Shown here: in pieces, positions 9,612-19,600 of the stretch
Numbering within the stretch: position 1 is the stretch's first letter
Layout of the letters: each line of letters opens with the position of its first letter
NCBI GenBank assembly: GCA_943789375.1
Contig: CALSTX010000010.1
Coordinates: 267,435 to 331,434 of the forward strand
Direction: 5' to 3'
DNA: 64,000 nucleotides
From: an uncultured Opitutales bacterium
Lineage (GTDB): Bacteria; Verrucomicrobiota; Verrucomicrobiia; Opitutales; Seribacteraceae
The notes under the pieces: generated by a model
Seen by the model: the letters and a program-made list of their open reading frames with translations, nothing else
Told to the model about the DNA's origin: nothing
Database searches by the model: none
Made by a program: the position numbers and the translations under genes

Positions 9612-9669
9612 TAGAAAGTTGTGATGAGTTCTAGAAAATAATTGAATTTGAGAATAACAGAAAATTTTG

Positions 9670-10150
9670 AAAAATCGATTAGAATAGTGTGTTTCTCAGT
9701 TTGGTAAGCTTGCCCATCCTAGATTAACTTCTGGCCAAATAGATTTAAGTTTTTCGAAGTTTTGCTTGAAGCCGTACTTCCTTCTTTGATTTTCTCATCA
9801 CAGGACCGACATCGTCTGTTACATTTGTTTTAGCAAGATTGAGCCAAAGCAGCTGTGCAGCTATGGGAAGAAGAATTTGCGCTGTCTTATCATTAAATAT
9901 TTATCTAAATAAGATACGTTTACATTTAAGGTTTTTGTATCGGTGGCATTGCCTCTTCATCCTGAAGTTGAAGGGTAATTCTGTAAACTTAGTTCACTTG
10001 CTTCAACATTACCACTTACGATGATTTCTGATTCTGCACTTCTTAAACCTTTAAGAGGCAAATCTTTGGAATCCATACGGAGTTTCCCTTTGCCTTTTTG
10101 GGGTCCATGGCAGTGTTGGCATCTAACTTCAAATACCGGCTGATTAAATG
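9670..10150 (-). pseudogene. Decayed PSCyt1 cytochrome / leucine-rich-repeat gene remnant
   Basis: No intact gene lies in 9612-10287, but the minus strand holds a degraded one. From about 10141 a frame reads QPVFEVRCQHCHGPQKGKGK, a PSCyt1 haem site with CxxCH. It continues to IIVSGNVEASEL and stops. A shifted frame then gives DEEAMPPIQKP, the conserved 'DEExMPP' motif of the same domain. A third stretch (about 9870-9750) reads LLWLNLAKTNVTDDVGPV and a further frame gives NLNLFG, both like the leucine-rich repeats found behind this cytochrome in Planctomycetes and Verrucomicrobia. At least three frame changes and several stops separate the pieces, so it is not expressed as one protein. The boundaries are approximate. 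Confidence 0.7.
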
Positions 10151-10287
10151 ATCAAAAACCTTAAGGCTTGGTTTGGGGGAATCAAAATACAGGTTGGAAA
10201 TAAAAAACAAACAATGTGGGTGATAAATATTTCATATCGTTATTGGAAAATTAGTGATCAGTTCTATAATTAAACTGCAATCAAGTT

Positions 10288-10584
10288 ATGCAAGATACTA
10301 AGAATGATAAAATTGAATTAATTGACTGGAGTCGAGAATTGTGGTTCGCCCTTCTTTTTATATGCATTGGCTGGACCGTTTGGCCTTTAATGGTTTATTT
10401 TCTCAGTCGAGCCCTCGAGATTGAATACTTCATGAATATAACCTTGAGGGTTTGGGCGGAAGATAAAGTATATGGTCCAATTACAGATGGTGGTCTTAGA
10501 TCAGTTTCTAGGATTTGTTTTCTTTTTTTTCCATGGGGATTCTCCTTCTGCCTGCGATTTCTGCTTAATTTCTCAAGGAAATAA
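10288..10584 (+). CDS. Small hypothetical membrane protein
   Basis: A 98-residue open frame starting at an ATG after an AT-rich leader. Two hydrophobic stretches are visible: about residues 17-40 (WFALLFICIGWTVWPLMVYF) and about 72-95 (ISRICFLFFPWGFSFCLRFLL). A charged loop with RVWAEDKVYGP separates them. I do not recognise a family. It converges with the ABC transporter gene, whose stop lies 8 bases away. Unbroken frame, hydrophobic pattern and tight spacing favour a real gene, but coding status is not certain. Confidence 0.55.
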   Translation: MQDTKNDKIELIDWSRELWFALLFICIGWTVWPLMVYFLSRALEIEYFMNITLRVWAEDKVYGPITDGGLRSVSRICFLFFPWGFSFCLRFLLNFSRK

Positions 10585-10591
10585 GTTGTCA

Positions 10592-12346
10592 TTAATTGAT
10601 TAAGTTACCTTGGTGACTGCAGAATGATGAATATTTCCCGGATTTTTTTATGAGAGTCTCGTGGTTTCCATGTTCCATAATTTTCCCATTTTCTAAAAAG
10701 ATGATTTGGTCTGCTTCCCGGATAGTGCTAAGCCGGTGAGCGATGATTAATGTCGTTTGATTCATAATTAAGCGAGATAGAGCAAGCTGAATTTCTCTCT
10801 CTGTTTCTACATCAACACTGGATGTTGCTTCGTCTAATATCATGATTGGAGGCGACTTTAAAATTGCCCGGGCCAGTGTTAAGCGCTGTTTTTCCCCCAT
10901 ACTTAATCGTATGCCCCTTTCCCCAATAGAAGTATCAATACCAGATGGTAGTTTAGAAACAAAGCCCATAGCGTTGGCTGCTATTAATGCATTTTCGATT
11001 TCTTGTAGACTAGCTTGCGGTGAAGCAAGGGTAAGATTTTTTCTGATAGTAGTATCAAATAAAAACGGATCTTGGGAAACAAGACCGATGTTTTCTCGGA
11101 GTTTATCTAAAGCAAGTGTCCGAACATTGGTTCCATTGATTGTGACTTCACCTCCACTCACATCGTAATAGCGTAGAAGTAAGTTCGCAATAGTACTTTT
11201 CCCGGCTCCTGTTGGACCAACAAGAGCAGTAGTTGAGCCATGAGGAATCTTAAAATTTAATCTCTCGACGATATTACCCCTTTGATTGTAAGAAAAGGTA
11301 ACATTAGAAAAAGAAATTGCATGATTATTCTCTGGAAATGGTTTTGGATTACTTGGGTTGTTAATCTCAACTTTTGTGTCAAGAATTTCAAAGACTCTAT
11401 CGCCAGAAGCTTTCCCAGCTGCAATAAGGTTGTTGATCGAAACTAATTGCCTAACGGGTTCGTAAAACATGTTTGCATAAAGTAAAAATGCAAAAAATTG
11501 CCCAGTTGTAAAATTGGGGTCTGTTTTGAGCAAGTGAGCTCCCATGCCAACCACGGCTAGTATACCCAGTGAAGAAGTAAAACTTGCAGTTGGTCCCTGA
11601 ATGGACCACCTGTACATCGCTTTAAGTGACCTCTTTTGAAGTTCAAGGCCGATTTTTCGAAACCGTTTTTTTTCTCTTTCAGCAAGCGAGAATGAATGAA
11701 TCAACCGATTCGCCTGAATATCTTCTACGAGCAATGCATTCAGTTCTCCTGATGTTTGCCTAACGGCTTTCCAATTTCTTTTGGAAACTTTTGCATAGCG
11801 AAATGCCATGACAACCAGAATGGGGAGTGGCAGGAAAACTAAAGCGGCTAATCGCGGTTCTTGGCCAAACATCATAATTGTCACTCCTAAGAGAGTAAGC
11901 ACGGCAATGATCCCCTGCTCTGTTCCATCAAGAATAGCTCTTTCTACATTTTGGACATCCTCAACCACACGTGAAGAGATATCCCCGCTTTTTCTTTTGT
12001 CATAAAAGCTGATAGGTAGATGCAACAGTTTTGTATGTAGATCTTCTCTAAGTTTAAGTATAACTTTCTGTTCAAGTTTGTTATTAAAACGGATTCGAAG
12101 GCAATTTAAGATTTCTTTAGAAAAGAAAAGAAAGGCAATTAAAGAAACGCCTTCAACAAACGTGAATCTGGAGGAATCATATTCGTAAAAAATAGAGTCC
12201 AAGACCTTTTGTATGAATGTAGGCACGAGTACTGCCAATATGGTAATTAAACCAGCAAGAAAAAGGGTCGTGAAGAAAAGAAACTTGTGTTCGAATAGAT
12301 ACGAGCTAACTCTTCGTATGACCTGTGGATTATTTTGTGTCGGCAT
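10592..12346 (-). CDS. ABC exporter, fused permease and ATPase (MsbA-like)
   Basis: A 584-residue half-transporter with an N-terminal six-helix membrane domain (about 1-320, first helix FLFFTTLFLAGLITILAVLV) and a C-terminal nucleotide-binding domain. The ATPase shows Walker A GPTGAGKSTIANLLLRYY at about 375, Q-loop LVSQDPFLF, signature LSMGEKQRLTLARAIL (LSGGQ variant LSMGE) and Walker B ILDEATSSVD. It then has an H-loop in IIAHRLSTIREAD. Such proteins dimerise and export lipids or hydrophobic compounds. MsbA-like lipid export is plausible but the substrate cannot be read from sequence. ATG start at 12346, divergent from the DUF5069 gene. Confidence 0.92.
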   Translation of the reverse strand: MPTQNNPQVIRRVSSYLFEHKFLFFTTLFLAGLITILAVLVPTFIQKVLDSIFYEYDSSRFTFVEGVSLIAFLFFSKEILNCLRIRFNNKLEQKVILKLREDLHTKLLHLPISFYDKRKSGDISSRVVEDVQNVERAILDGTEQGIIAVLTLLGVTIMMFGQEPRLAALVFLPLPILVVMAFRYAKVSKRNWKAVRQTSGELNALLVEDIQANRLIHSFSLAEREKKRFRKIGLELQKRSLKAMYRWSIQGPTASFTSSLGILAVVGMGAHLLKTDPNFTTGQFFAFLLYANMFYEPVRQLVSINNLIAAGKASGDRVFEILDTKVEINNPSNPKPFPENNHAISFSNVTFSYNQRGNIVERLNFKIPHGSTTALVGPTGAGKSTIANLLLRYYDVSGGEVTINGTNVRTLALDKLRENIGLVSQDPFLFDTTIRKNLTLASPQASLQEIENALIAANAMGFVSKLPSGIDTSIGERGIRLSMGEKQRLTLARAILKSPPIMILDEATSSVDVETEREIQLALSRLIMNQTTLIIAHRLSTIREADQIIFLENGKIMEHGNHETLIKKSGKYSSFCSHQGNLIN

Positions 12347-12427
12347 TTTTATTTATTTCATACAATTCACTATAATTTGAATAACAACAAAATTACTAAA
12401 CTAAGACATGGACCAACAGGGGCAACT

Positions 12428-12841
12428 ATGTTGGACATACCTTCCCCTTACCAGGCTCACTCGAACGGCCTTCTTCATTTGCCCCGTTTTCTGGCAAAGA
12501 TTAAAAAGTTTTTAAAGGGAGAGCTTCCGAAAAGTTATCAAAGAAATTTTACAAAAGGTTTTGATGGATTCTTATGCTTGCATCTAGGAGTTGAGCCAGA
12601 AGATGTAATTGAGTGTGTCAAAAATAGCAAAAGTGATGCTGAGATCGATCAAAATCTTACTGATTTATTTCCCAAGGAGTTGCATTCCCACATTTGGAAC
12701 CGAAAAGTAGTTCAGATGGGTATGTCCGACTTGGCTCGAGAAAAACTCAACGATGTAAAAAGAAATCTTGCAGCTGAAAAACGAGAAGATTTAGTTTCCT
12801 TTGCAGATGTAATTGATTTTGATGAAGGAAAAATCAGCTAA
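12428..12841 (+). CDS. DUF5069-like protein
   Basis: A 137-residue protein when started at the ATG at 12428, which is preceded by AGGGG at a suitable distance. The frame is open further upstream to 12335, but that extension would overlap the start of the divergent ABC transporter. The segment GLLHLPRFLAKIKKFLKGEL resembles the opening of DUF5069 proteins ('LPRxLAKIRxxLxGxL'), soluble proteins of unknown function frequent in Verrucomicrobia. A second conserved-looking part is GFDGFLCLHLGVEPEDVIE. No catalytic motif is evident. It converges with the SpoIIE phosphatase gene 10 bases downstream. Confidence 0.72.
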   Translation: MLDIPSPYQAHSNGLLHLPRFLAKIKKFLKGELPKSYQRNFTKGFDGFLCLHLGVEPEDVIECVKNSKSDAEIDQNLTDLFPKELHSHIWNRKVVQMGMSDLAREKLNDVKRNLAAEKREDLVSFADVIDFDEGKIS

Positions 12842-12851
12842 ATAAAGAAAT

Positions 12852-14291
12852 CTAAACGCGTTTAACCGTCAGCAATGTTAGGTCATCTCGATCAGAATCA
12901 GCAGTTGCAAACTTTTCCATATTCTCGAGAATCTTTGAATTTAATCCGCCCGCAGTTAGTCCGCCAGAGGTTTCCAAGCATTCTTTGAGCCTAGTTGCAC
13001 CAAACTCTTCCTGTTCTTGATTTTCGGCTTCAGTAATTCCATCCGTGTACAGTGTAAGAGTATTCCCTGGTGTAAATTCTACAGAGTAGTCCTCGATCAT
13101 TTCCTCGAAAACTTCTTGAGGGACCATACCAACCGCCATGCCATTGCCATCTAGTTTATTGACTTTAGAAGGATTGGACCCAACTGAAAGGAGTGCGGGT
13201 TCATGGCCTGCTCGGGAGTAGGTAAGAGTGTTGTCCTGGGTGTCAATAATAGCAAGGAATACAGTAATGAACATGTCATCCCGAATACGATTTTCAAGTT
13301 CGCTATTTAACTTCTTCAAGACATCGGATGGGTGTCTAGATTTAGTGAGGTAGTGCCTTAAGTTTGTTTGGCACAACGCCATAAGCAAAGAGGCCGGAAC
13401 TCCTTTTCCAGAGACATCTGCAATCGAGACGGCAAACCTATGCGTACTAAGCTTTTTGAAGTCATAAAAGTCCCCGCCAACCTGTGCGGAGGGTACATAA
13501 TGAGCACTAATGTCTAAACCTTTACAGTCAGGGAAATGCTGGGTCAGGAAAAGCTCTTGTACTTCGCTGGCTAGCCTTAAGTCAGAATCCATTCTAGACT
13601 TAGAAAGGCGTAAATTCATGGCGTCAGCGTTACGTATGGCTAATGCAGATTGTTCTGCAATTGAGTTTACTAAAGAGAAATCAGTCTCAGAGAAGGCAAG
13701 CCCATTAGCAGGGTTAGCTACTGCAAGAACCCCCATTGTTTTATCATTATAAACTAAAGGAGAAAAAATGATCGAGCGAACTGCTAGGGATGGGTCTGAA
13801 TGCTTTATAATACGAGGGTCTCCGATGGCATTTTCAATGTATACGGGTTTTCCTGTTTTTGAAACTTGACCAATGATCCCTTCACCCTCCTCGAGTACTT
13901 CGGAATTTAAAACTTTTTCAAGAAAGCGTGCTCTGGGCTCAATAGAATTTTCATCCACCGTTTTTTTAATCCCGCGCTGGGGAGGAAATAGTCCCTCTAC
14001 GGCAACGCCTTGTAATCTTTTATTTGGTAACTTTTCATAAATACAGGCACTCATCGCACCTGTGGTTATGACGGCAGTGTGGGCTATACGGTGATATAAA
14101 TCTTTTTTGGCAATGCCCTCTCCAATGGCAACAGCAAGGTTATGCATGAAATTAACGACAATTTCTTTTTCCTGTTCTAACCGAACTATTCGATCTGTTA
14201 AATCGTTGCAGGTTTTGCGGTATTTTTTGTGTTGGTAGAGCCAAAGAAGTGAAGCTACAACAATACCCAAAAAGGCTGATAAGATCTCCAT
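12852..14291 (-). CDS. GAF and SpoIIE (PP2C) serine phosphatase, membrane anchored
   Basis: A 479-residue signalling phosphatase. Residues 1-22 form one membrane anchor (ILSAFLGIVVASLLWLY), followed by a short coiled coil (about 28-48). A GAF sensor domain runs from about 50 to 225 (including EGIIGQVSKTGKPVYIENAI). The PP2C/SpoIIE domain (about 255-478) has GGDFYDFKKL, SIADVSGKGVPASLLMA and LTLYTDGITEAENQ, which hold the expected metal-binding aspartates. RsbU-type enzymes like this dephosphorylate STAS anti-anti-sigma factors, and a STAS gene lies 9 bases upstream in the same direction. No RsbW-type kinase is adjacent. Confidence 0.9.
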   Translation of the reverse strand: MEILSAFLGIVVASLLWLYQHKKYRKTCNDLTDRIVRLEQEKEIVVNFMHNLAVAIGEGIAKKDLYHRIAHTAVITTGAMSACIYEKLPNKRLQGVAVEGLFPPQRGIKKTVDENSIEPRARFLEKVLNSEVLEEGEGIIGQVSKTGKPVYIENAIGDPRIIKHSDPSLAVRSIIFSPLVYNDKTMGVLAVANPANGLAFSETDFSLVNSIAEQSALAIRNADAMNLRLSKSRMDSDLRLASEVQELFLTQHFPDCKGLDISAHYVPSAQVGGDFYDFKKLSTHRFAVSIADVSGKGVPASLLMALCQTNLRHYLTKSRHPSDVLKKLNSELENRIRDDMFITVFLAIIDTQDNTLTYSRAGHEPALLSVGSNPSKVNKLDGNGMAVGMVPQEVFEEMIEDYSVEFTPGNTLTLYTDGITEAENQEQEEFGATRLKECLETSGGLTAGGLNSKILENMEKFATADSDRDDLTLLTVKRV

Positions 14292-14300
14292 ATTAGATGA

Positions 14301-14804
14301 CTAAGCCCCTTCTTCTTTTTTTTGCTCAAGAAACTTTACAACATCGCAGAAAAGTTTTTGATTTTTTTGATTCAAGTCCATTAAAGTTTTATGGGCTTCA
14401 TAAATTAAATGGGACGAGGCTTTCATTTCTTCATTTATTGGCTTTATGTCCTGAATGCCATCTATATCCTTGAAAGACTCCGTGCTTACAATGGCAATTT
14501 TATGAATGCCTAAATTTTGGACTGTTTCAAGATTTCTATCGCGCAAGTTGAGCAAACTGAGGCTCCCAGAGGATTTTACCTTGATTGCTAAACTGACCAA
14601 AATACCAAGAAAAGTACTGTCTAAGCTTCTACAATTATCAAAATCAACAACAAAATTGAGCTGCCCTGCTTCTAAGCGATTTAGAATAAAATCACGAACG
14701 GGGCTACAATTTAGATAGGAAGCTTTGTCCGAAACGCGAATAAAGCTTCTTTCAGGTGTGTCGTGGACTTGATAAGCAATGTTTTTGTCCACGATGATGT
14801 GCAA
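14301..14804 (-). CDS. STAS-domain anti-sigma-factor antagonist-like protein
   Basis: A 167-residue protein. The first roughly 105 residues look like a STAS domain: VRDFILNRLEAGQLNFVVDF followed by NCRSLDSTFLGILVSLAIKV, where the serine in the 'DSTFLG' turn is at the usual phosphorylation position. The rest (about 125-167) is a helical, charged tail rich in K and E. It is transcribed just ahead of the SpoIIE phosphatase, so the pair probably forms a partner-switch module in which the phosphatase acts on this protein. The kinase and the regulated target are not in view. Confidence 0.82.
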   Translation of the reverse strand: MHIIVDKNIAYQVHDTPERSFIRVSDKASYLNCSPVRDFILNRLEAGQLNFVVDFDNCRSLDSTFLGILVSLAIKVKSSGSLSLLNLRDRNLETVQNLGIHKIAIVSTESFKDIDGIQDIKPINEEMKASSHLIYEAHKTLMDLNQKNQKLFCDVVKFLEQKKEEGA

Positions 14805-14867
14805 AGAATTAGGACCAGTTTGCTAGAATGATCATGCCTTTTGGGCCTAGTAATGAAGACGTATTAT

Positions 14868-15335
14868 TTAAATTGCTGCTTTCAGAGAATCAAAGTCAGG
14901 CAACTGTTTTGGATCATCTGAAGACCAAGCATAAACAACATTTCCCTCTTTCGAGATAACAAAAGCTGCCCGCTTTGAAACTCCAGAAAAACCTATAAAC
15001 TCATCATATAAAACTCCATAATCTGAAGAGGTTGTCTTATTGAAGTCGCTAAGTAAAGGGAAGTTTAGGTTTTCATTATTAGACATAACTTCCTGTGCGA
15101 AAGGGCTATCTACGCTTATTCCAAATACTTTTGCATTAAGACTTTCGTAAGAGGAAAGGTCATCACGTACCGAGCAAGCTTCAGTGGTACATACACCAGT
15201 AAAGGCAAATGGAAAGAATAGTAGGACAACGGAATTCTGACCAATGTATTCGCTAAGTTTAACATCGCTAAGTCCGTCTGGCGTTTTAGTTTTTAAAGTG
15301 AAGTCAGGAGCTTTTGTGCCAATTTCTAATGTCAT
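14868..15335 (-). CDS. Peroxiredoxin (AhpE/BCP-like)
   Basis: A 155-residue thiol peroxidase of the AhpC/TSA family. The active-site region FFPFAFTGVCTTEAC places the peroxidatic cysteine at C49 within the PxxxTxxC motif, with another cysteine at C54. The C-terminal half contains GVSKRAAFVISKEGNVVYAW, matching the 'RAxFVID..G.V.Y.W' segment of these enzymes, with the conserved arginine. It reduces hydrogen peroxide or organic peroxides with electrons from thioredoxin or a similar donor. ATG start at 15335. It stands alone, upstream of the divergent tyrS. Confidence 0.9.
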   Translation of the reverse strand: MTLEIGTKAPDFTLKTKTPDGLSDVKLSEYIGQNSVVLLFFPFAFTGVCTTEACSVRDDLSSYESLNAKVFGISVDSPFAQEVMSNNENLNFPLLSDFNKTTSSDYGVLYDEFIGFSGVSKRAAFVISKEGNVVYAWSSDDPKQLPDFDSLKAAI

Positions 15336-15463
15336 GAAGAGGAATAATTATAGGGTTAATACTACTTATTTGGTACTATGAAGTAGTTTTAAAGCAAGTC
15401 CAATCATAACTAAGAAAACAAAGAAAGTAAATTCTTCGCTCGTAGTCTATGATTTATCATTGT

Positions 15464-15470
15464 AGGAGGT
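15464..15470 (+). promoter_or_regulatory. Strong Shine-Dalgarno-like AGGAGGT upstream of tyrS
   Basis: AGGAGGT is a perfect anti-SD match, but it lies 21 bases before the first ATG of tyrS (15492), which is too far for normal initiation. An in-frame ATT at 15480 would sit 9 bases downstream. Either a rare ATT start is used, or the match is coincidental or has another role. It stands out because most genes in this window have no recognisable Shine-Dalgarno sequence. Confidence 0.35.
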
Positions 15471-15491
15471 ATATTTAGTATTCAAAAATCT

Positions 15492-16661
15492 ATGGAATTA
15501 TTTGCAAACACCGAGATTGTTATTGGTAAAGATGAGTTAGCCGAGAAAGTGGCAAAGGGGGAGAAATTAAGAGTGAAGTTTGGAGTTGATCCAACTCGCC
15601 CTGACCTAACCTTTGGTCATATGGTTGTTTTTAACAAATTGAAACAATTTCAAGATGCCGGGCATGAGGCAATACTACTCATTGGGGATTATACTGCGAG
15701 AATTGGGGATCCTAGTGGGCGTTCAGAATTAAGGCCTGAACTCACCGAAAACGAGGTTAATCAAAATGCCAGCACATATCTAGAGCAAGCCTTTAGAATA
15801 TTAGATAAATCAAAAACAACTGTTCGGCGTAACAGTGAATGGTTTTCTAAGATGTCTTTTGCTGATTCGTTAAATCTAACCAGAAAAATGACGGTTGCTC
15901 GTATGCTTGAGCGTGATGATTTCAAAAACCGTTTTGATTCCAACCAGCCAATTTCAATGGTGGAATTTATGTATCCTCTTATTCAGGGTTATGATTCTGT
16001 GATCTTGAACTCCGATATTGAAATAGGGGGAAGTGATCAACTCTTCAATATGCTTGTTGGGAGAACATTACAAAAAGACATGGGGATGAACCCACAAGGA
16101 GTTCTCACAATGCCATTACTAGTGGGGCTCGATGGCACCAGGAAAATGTCAAAAAGCTATGATAATTATATTGCGTTTAACGATTCAGCCAAAAATATTT
16201 TCGGAAAAACAATGTCAGTATCCGATGAGGCAATGTCCGAGTTTTACCGCCTTCTTTTAAACCTAACTGACCTAGAACTTGGAGAGTTGAAAAATCAACA
16301 CCCAATGGATGTAAAGAAAAAGTTAGCTTTTGAATTAACGGCAAAATTCTTCGACGAAGTCACAGCCCAAAAAGAGCTAGATGAATTTTCAAGCGTATTT
16401 TCAAAAGGAAGGCTTCCAGAAGACATGCCAAGTTTTTCTGTTACAAAATTAAACTTAGAAAAATCTTCTGTACTGAATATTTTGGCGGCAACTGATCTTT
16501 TTCAGTCAAAGGGAGAAATCCGTCGTCTCATTTTGCAGGGGGCAGTGAAATTAAATGGAACTCGCGTGGAAGATCCAGAATGCATTATGACACCAAATGA
16601 TGCCTCGAGTGATCAAATTATAAAAGCTGGAAAAAAAATCTTTATTAGGATTACGGAATAA
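15492..16661 (+). CDS. tyrS: Tyrosyl-tRNA synthetase
   Basis: Charges tRNA-Tyr with tyrosine. The 389-residue class I synthetase has a HIGH-type motif in DPTRPDLTFGHM at about residues 33-44, the tyrosine pocket stretch LIGDYTARIGDPSGRS at about 62, and KMSKSYDNYI at about 219-228. A C-terminal S4-like RNA-binding segment runs from about 325 (GEIRRLILQGAVKLNG). The sequence is of the shorter 'TyrS2/TyrZ-like' branch. The ATG at 15492 gives a normal N-terminus; an upstream ATT start is discussed separately. The last 11 bases overlap the convergent uvrA stop. Confidence 0.94.
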   Translation: MELFANTEIVIGKDELAEKVAKGEKLRVKFGVDPTRPDLTFGHMVVFNKLKQFQDAGHEAILLIGDYTARIGDPSGRSELRPELTENEVNQNASTYLEQAFRILDKSKTTVRRNSEWFSKMSFADSLNLTRKMTVARMLERDDFKNRFDSNQPISMVEFMYPLIQGYDSVILNSDIEIGGSDQLFNMLVGRTLQKDMGMNPQGVLTMPLLVGLDGTRKMSKSYDNYIAFNDSAKNIFGKTMSVSDEAMSEFYRLLLNLTDLELGELKNQHPMDVKKKLAFELTAKFFDEVTAQKELDEFSSVFSKGRLPEDMPSFSVTKLNLEKSSVLNILAATDLFQSKGEIRRLILQGAVKLNGTRVEDPECIMTPNDASSDQIIKAGKKIFIRITE

Positions 16662-19600
16662 GCCTTCTTATGAAACTTGATGTCGGGCTTGTATCGCACT
16701 TCGCCAATTCCACTGGAGTTCCCTGGAAAACCTGTCTGCCTCCATGCAAGCCACCTCCCGGGCCCATTTCAAAAACATAGTCAGCGTTTGCTATAAGGTC
16801 TACATCATGCTCGATAACGATAATGGTATTCCCTTCATCAACTAACCGCCTTAATAAGCAAAATAATTTGGTTCTGTCCGCGTGATGTAATCCAATGGTA
16901 GGTTCTTCCAAAACGAAAAGAGTAGGTTTACTTTTAGGTTTCTTAGAGATCTTAGATTTATCAATGGACTTGGTTAACTCTGATGCCAATTTTAGCCTTT
17001 GTGCTTCGCCTCCAGATAGAGTGGGAGAAGCTTGTCCAAGTTTTATGTATCCAAGTCCAGTTTCAGTCATGAGCTCAAAGGTGTGCTGAAGAAAGTAATC
17101 AAACTGAAAGAATTCTACTGCTTCTTCCATGGACAAATCTAAAATTTGGGAAATATTTTTGTTATTCCACTTTAGTGCAAGTATTTCATCTTTATATCTT
17201 GAACCATTGCAACTCGTGCAGGTGACATATGCATCAGGGAGAAAATTCATTTCTAACTTAATTCTTCCATTACCCTTACATATTTCACATCTGCCACCCT
17301 TTACATTAAACGAAAAAGTACTTGGGGTAAGACCCAGAGCTTTTGATTCTGGTAGTTGTGAAAATAAGTTCCGTATGCGGTCCCAAATGCCTAGGTAGGT
17401 AGCAGGAGTGGAACGAGAGGTTTTACCAATGGGCTTTTGGTCAACTTCAATTGCCTGCCCAAAACTGTTACCGCGAACAAGTACGCCCTTTTCAGTAATT
17501 AGCTTTGGCTTATCTTCAAGTATAGCTTGTTTTACATTTTCGAAAATAATACCCCGCACAATCGTTGATTTTCCTGATCCAGATATACCACAGCAAACGG
17601 TTAAATAACCAAGAGGGATATCAACCGAAGCATCTTGAATGTTACGAAACTTAGCTTTTTTTAATCTTAACCAGTTTACACTTTTAGGATTTTGTTTACC
17701 TGAAGGTAGTGTTGATTTATGCTGATTATCCTTCGCGAAATAAGAGTCTTTGTAAGGTAAAAAAATTTCTTTTATTTTAGACTTATTTACTTTTAGAGAT
17801 TGGACTATTTCACCGCCTTCTTTCCCGGCAAGAGGACCGACTTCGATGAGGTAATCAGCTTGTTCTATTGTTTCCTGATCATGTTCGACCACAAGCAGGG
17901 AATTTCCTTTGCGCTGGAGTGATCTTAGTGAGCTCAGTAACCTTTGATTGTCACAAGGGTGAAGACCAATTGAAGGCTCGTCTAGAACATATAAAACGCC
18001 CGAAAGATTTGACCCCAATTGCCCAGCAAGTCTTATGCGTTGTGCTTCTCCTCCAGAAAGCGATGAGGTTTCCCTGTTTAAACATAAGTAATCAAGACCA
18101 ACTTGATTCATGAAATTTAGACGTTCATTAATTTCAGGTATAGTACTATCCAGTATTTTTTGCTCAAATTTATCTGCTTTTATATGGCGTAAAAATTGCA
18201 GCACAAGCTCGGGAGGTAAGGCGAGTAGTTCAGGGAGAGAGAGTTTATCTCCAGTTTTATTAACTAGAACAACGTTTCTCGCTATTTGACCAAGTCGGGT
18301 ACCTTGGCATTTTGGGCAGATGGAACCATCTTCAATTTTCCACCATTCTCCACTAGCTGGTAGATCATCTTTCATCCAGTCAAAAATTTTTCCATATCCC
18401 TTACAATATGAACATCTTCCTTTGGAGGAATTCCATGAGAAAAAAGAAGGTTCTAGTTCCGGGTAAGACATCCCAGTTAAGGGGTCTACTCTTTTGGTAG
18501 AAAACCAAGTCTCGCATTTTGAATTTATATCTGCGAGCAGGCATCGACCTTTACCTACTTCAAGAGCATATTGTACAAAGCTTTTGATTTGTCCTGGGGA
18601 TGGTATTTTGTCCCATTCTGTTACGACAACTTCAATATCATGGATGCTGTATCTATCAAGACCCATGAAATTTTTAATTTGGAAAATTTCTTTATCGCAC
18701 CGAACTTGTTCGAACCCTTTATTGCCCGCCCAATTTACAATGGGTTTGTGATGCCCTTTTCTTCCGTTAATGATGGGAGAAAGTAAGAATTGCTTCCGTA
18801 AACCGTTTCTAAAATTTTCTTTTACTTGTTTCTGAACTTTTTTTTCAATTTGTGAAACACTTGTCTTTTCTAGTGGTTGCTGTTCGTCATTTAATTGTAT
18901 TCCTATTCTTGCATAAAGAAGTCTAAGGTATTGAGTGACTTCAGTTATTGATCCAACCGTAGATTTGCGAGAACCACGGGTTATTCTTTGTTCCAGAGCC
19001 ACAGTTGGCGGCATGCCTTCAATTCTATCAACATTTGGTTTACCCATTTGCTCGATGAACTGTCGAGCGTAGGAGGACATAGATTCCATAAATCGTCTCT
19101 GCCCTTCTGCAAAAATAACATCAAATGCAAGGGATGATTTACCAGAACCAGACGGGCCTGTGATTACTACAAATTGCTTGTGGGGTATCTCAAGTGAAAC
19201 ATTTTTCAGATTGTTTTCATTGGCACCAATAATCTTAAGTGTTTCATTTGATTTTCGGTGTAATCTTTTGGTTGATTTGGAAAATTTAATCGGTTCAAAA
19301 ATTTGTTTTCGAGCGAATAGAAATTTAGCAGTTTCAGTTTTTTTCTTCTTGTATGAATGGGGTGTTCCTTCAGCCACAACTTTTCCACCCTTTGAACCTG
19401 CCTCCGGTCCAATTTCAAGAATCCAGTCAGAAGACATTAGAAGCTGGGTGTTATGTTCGATAACAATTAAGGAGTGACCTGCATCGACAATGGTGCGCAG
19501 CGCACCGATTAAATTACCTACATCCTCCATGTGAAGCCCAGTGGTTGGCTCATCGATAAGTAAAAGTGAAGGAGTAGTCACTTTCTTTAATCCACCCATG

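Noticed and set aside
9839..10024. Plus-strand frame of 61 codons in the pyrE-10288 gap
   Set aside because: It is antisense to the decayed cytochrome/LRR gene and has no family resemblance or ribosome-binding site.
12335..12427. N-terminal extension of the DUF5069 gene
   Set aside because: It would overlap the start of the divergent ABC transporter; the ATG at 12428 has an AGGGG ahead of it.
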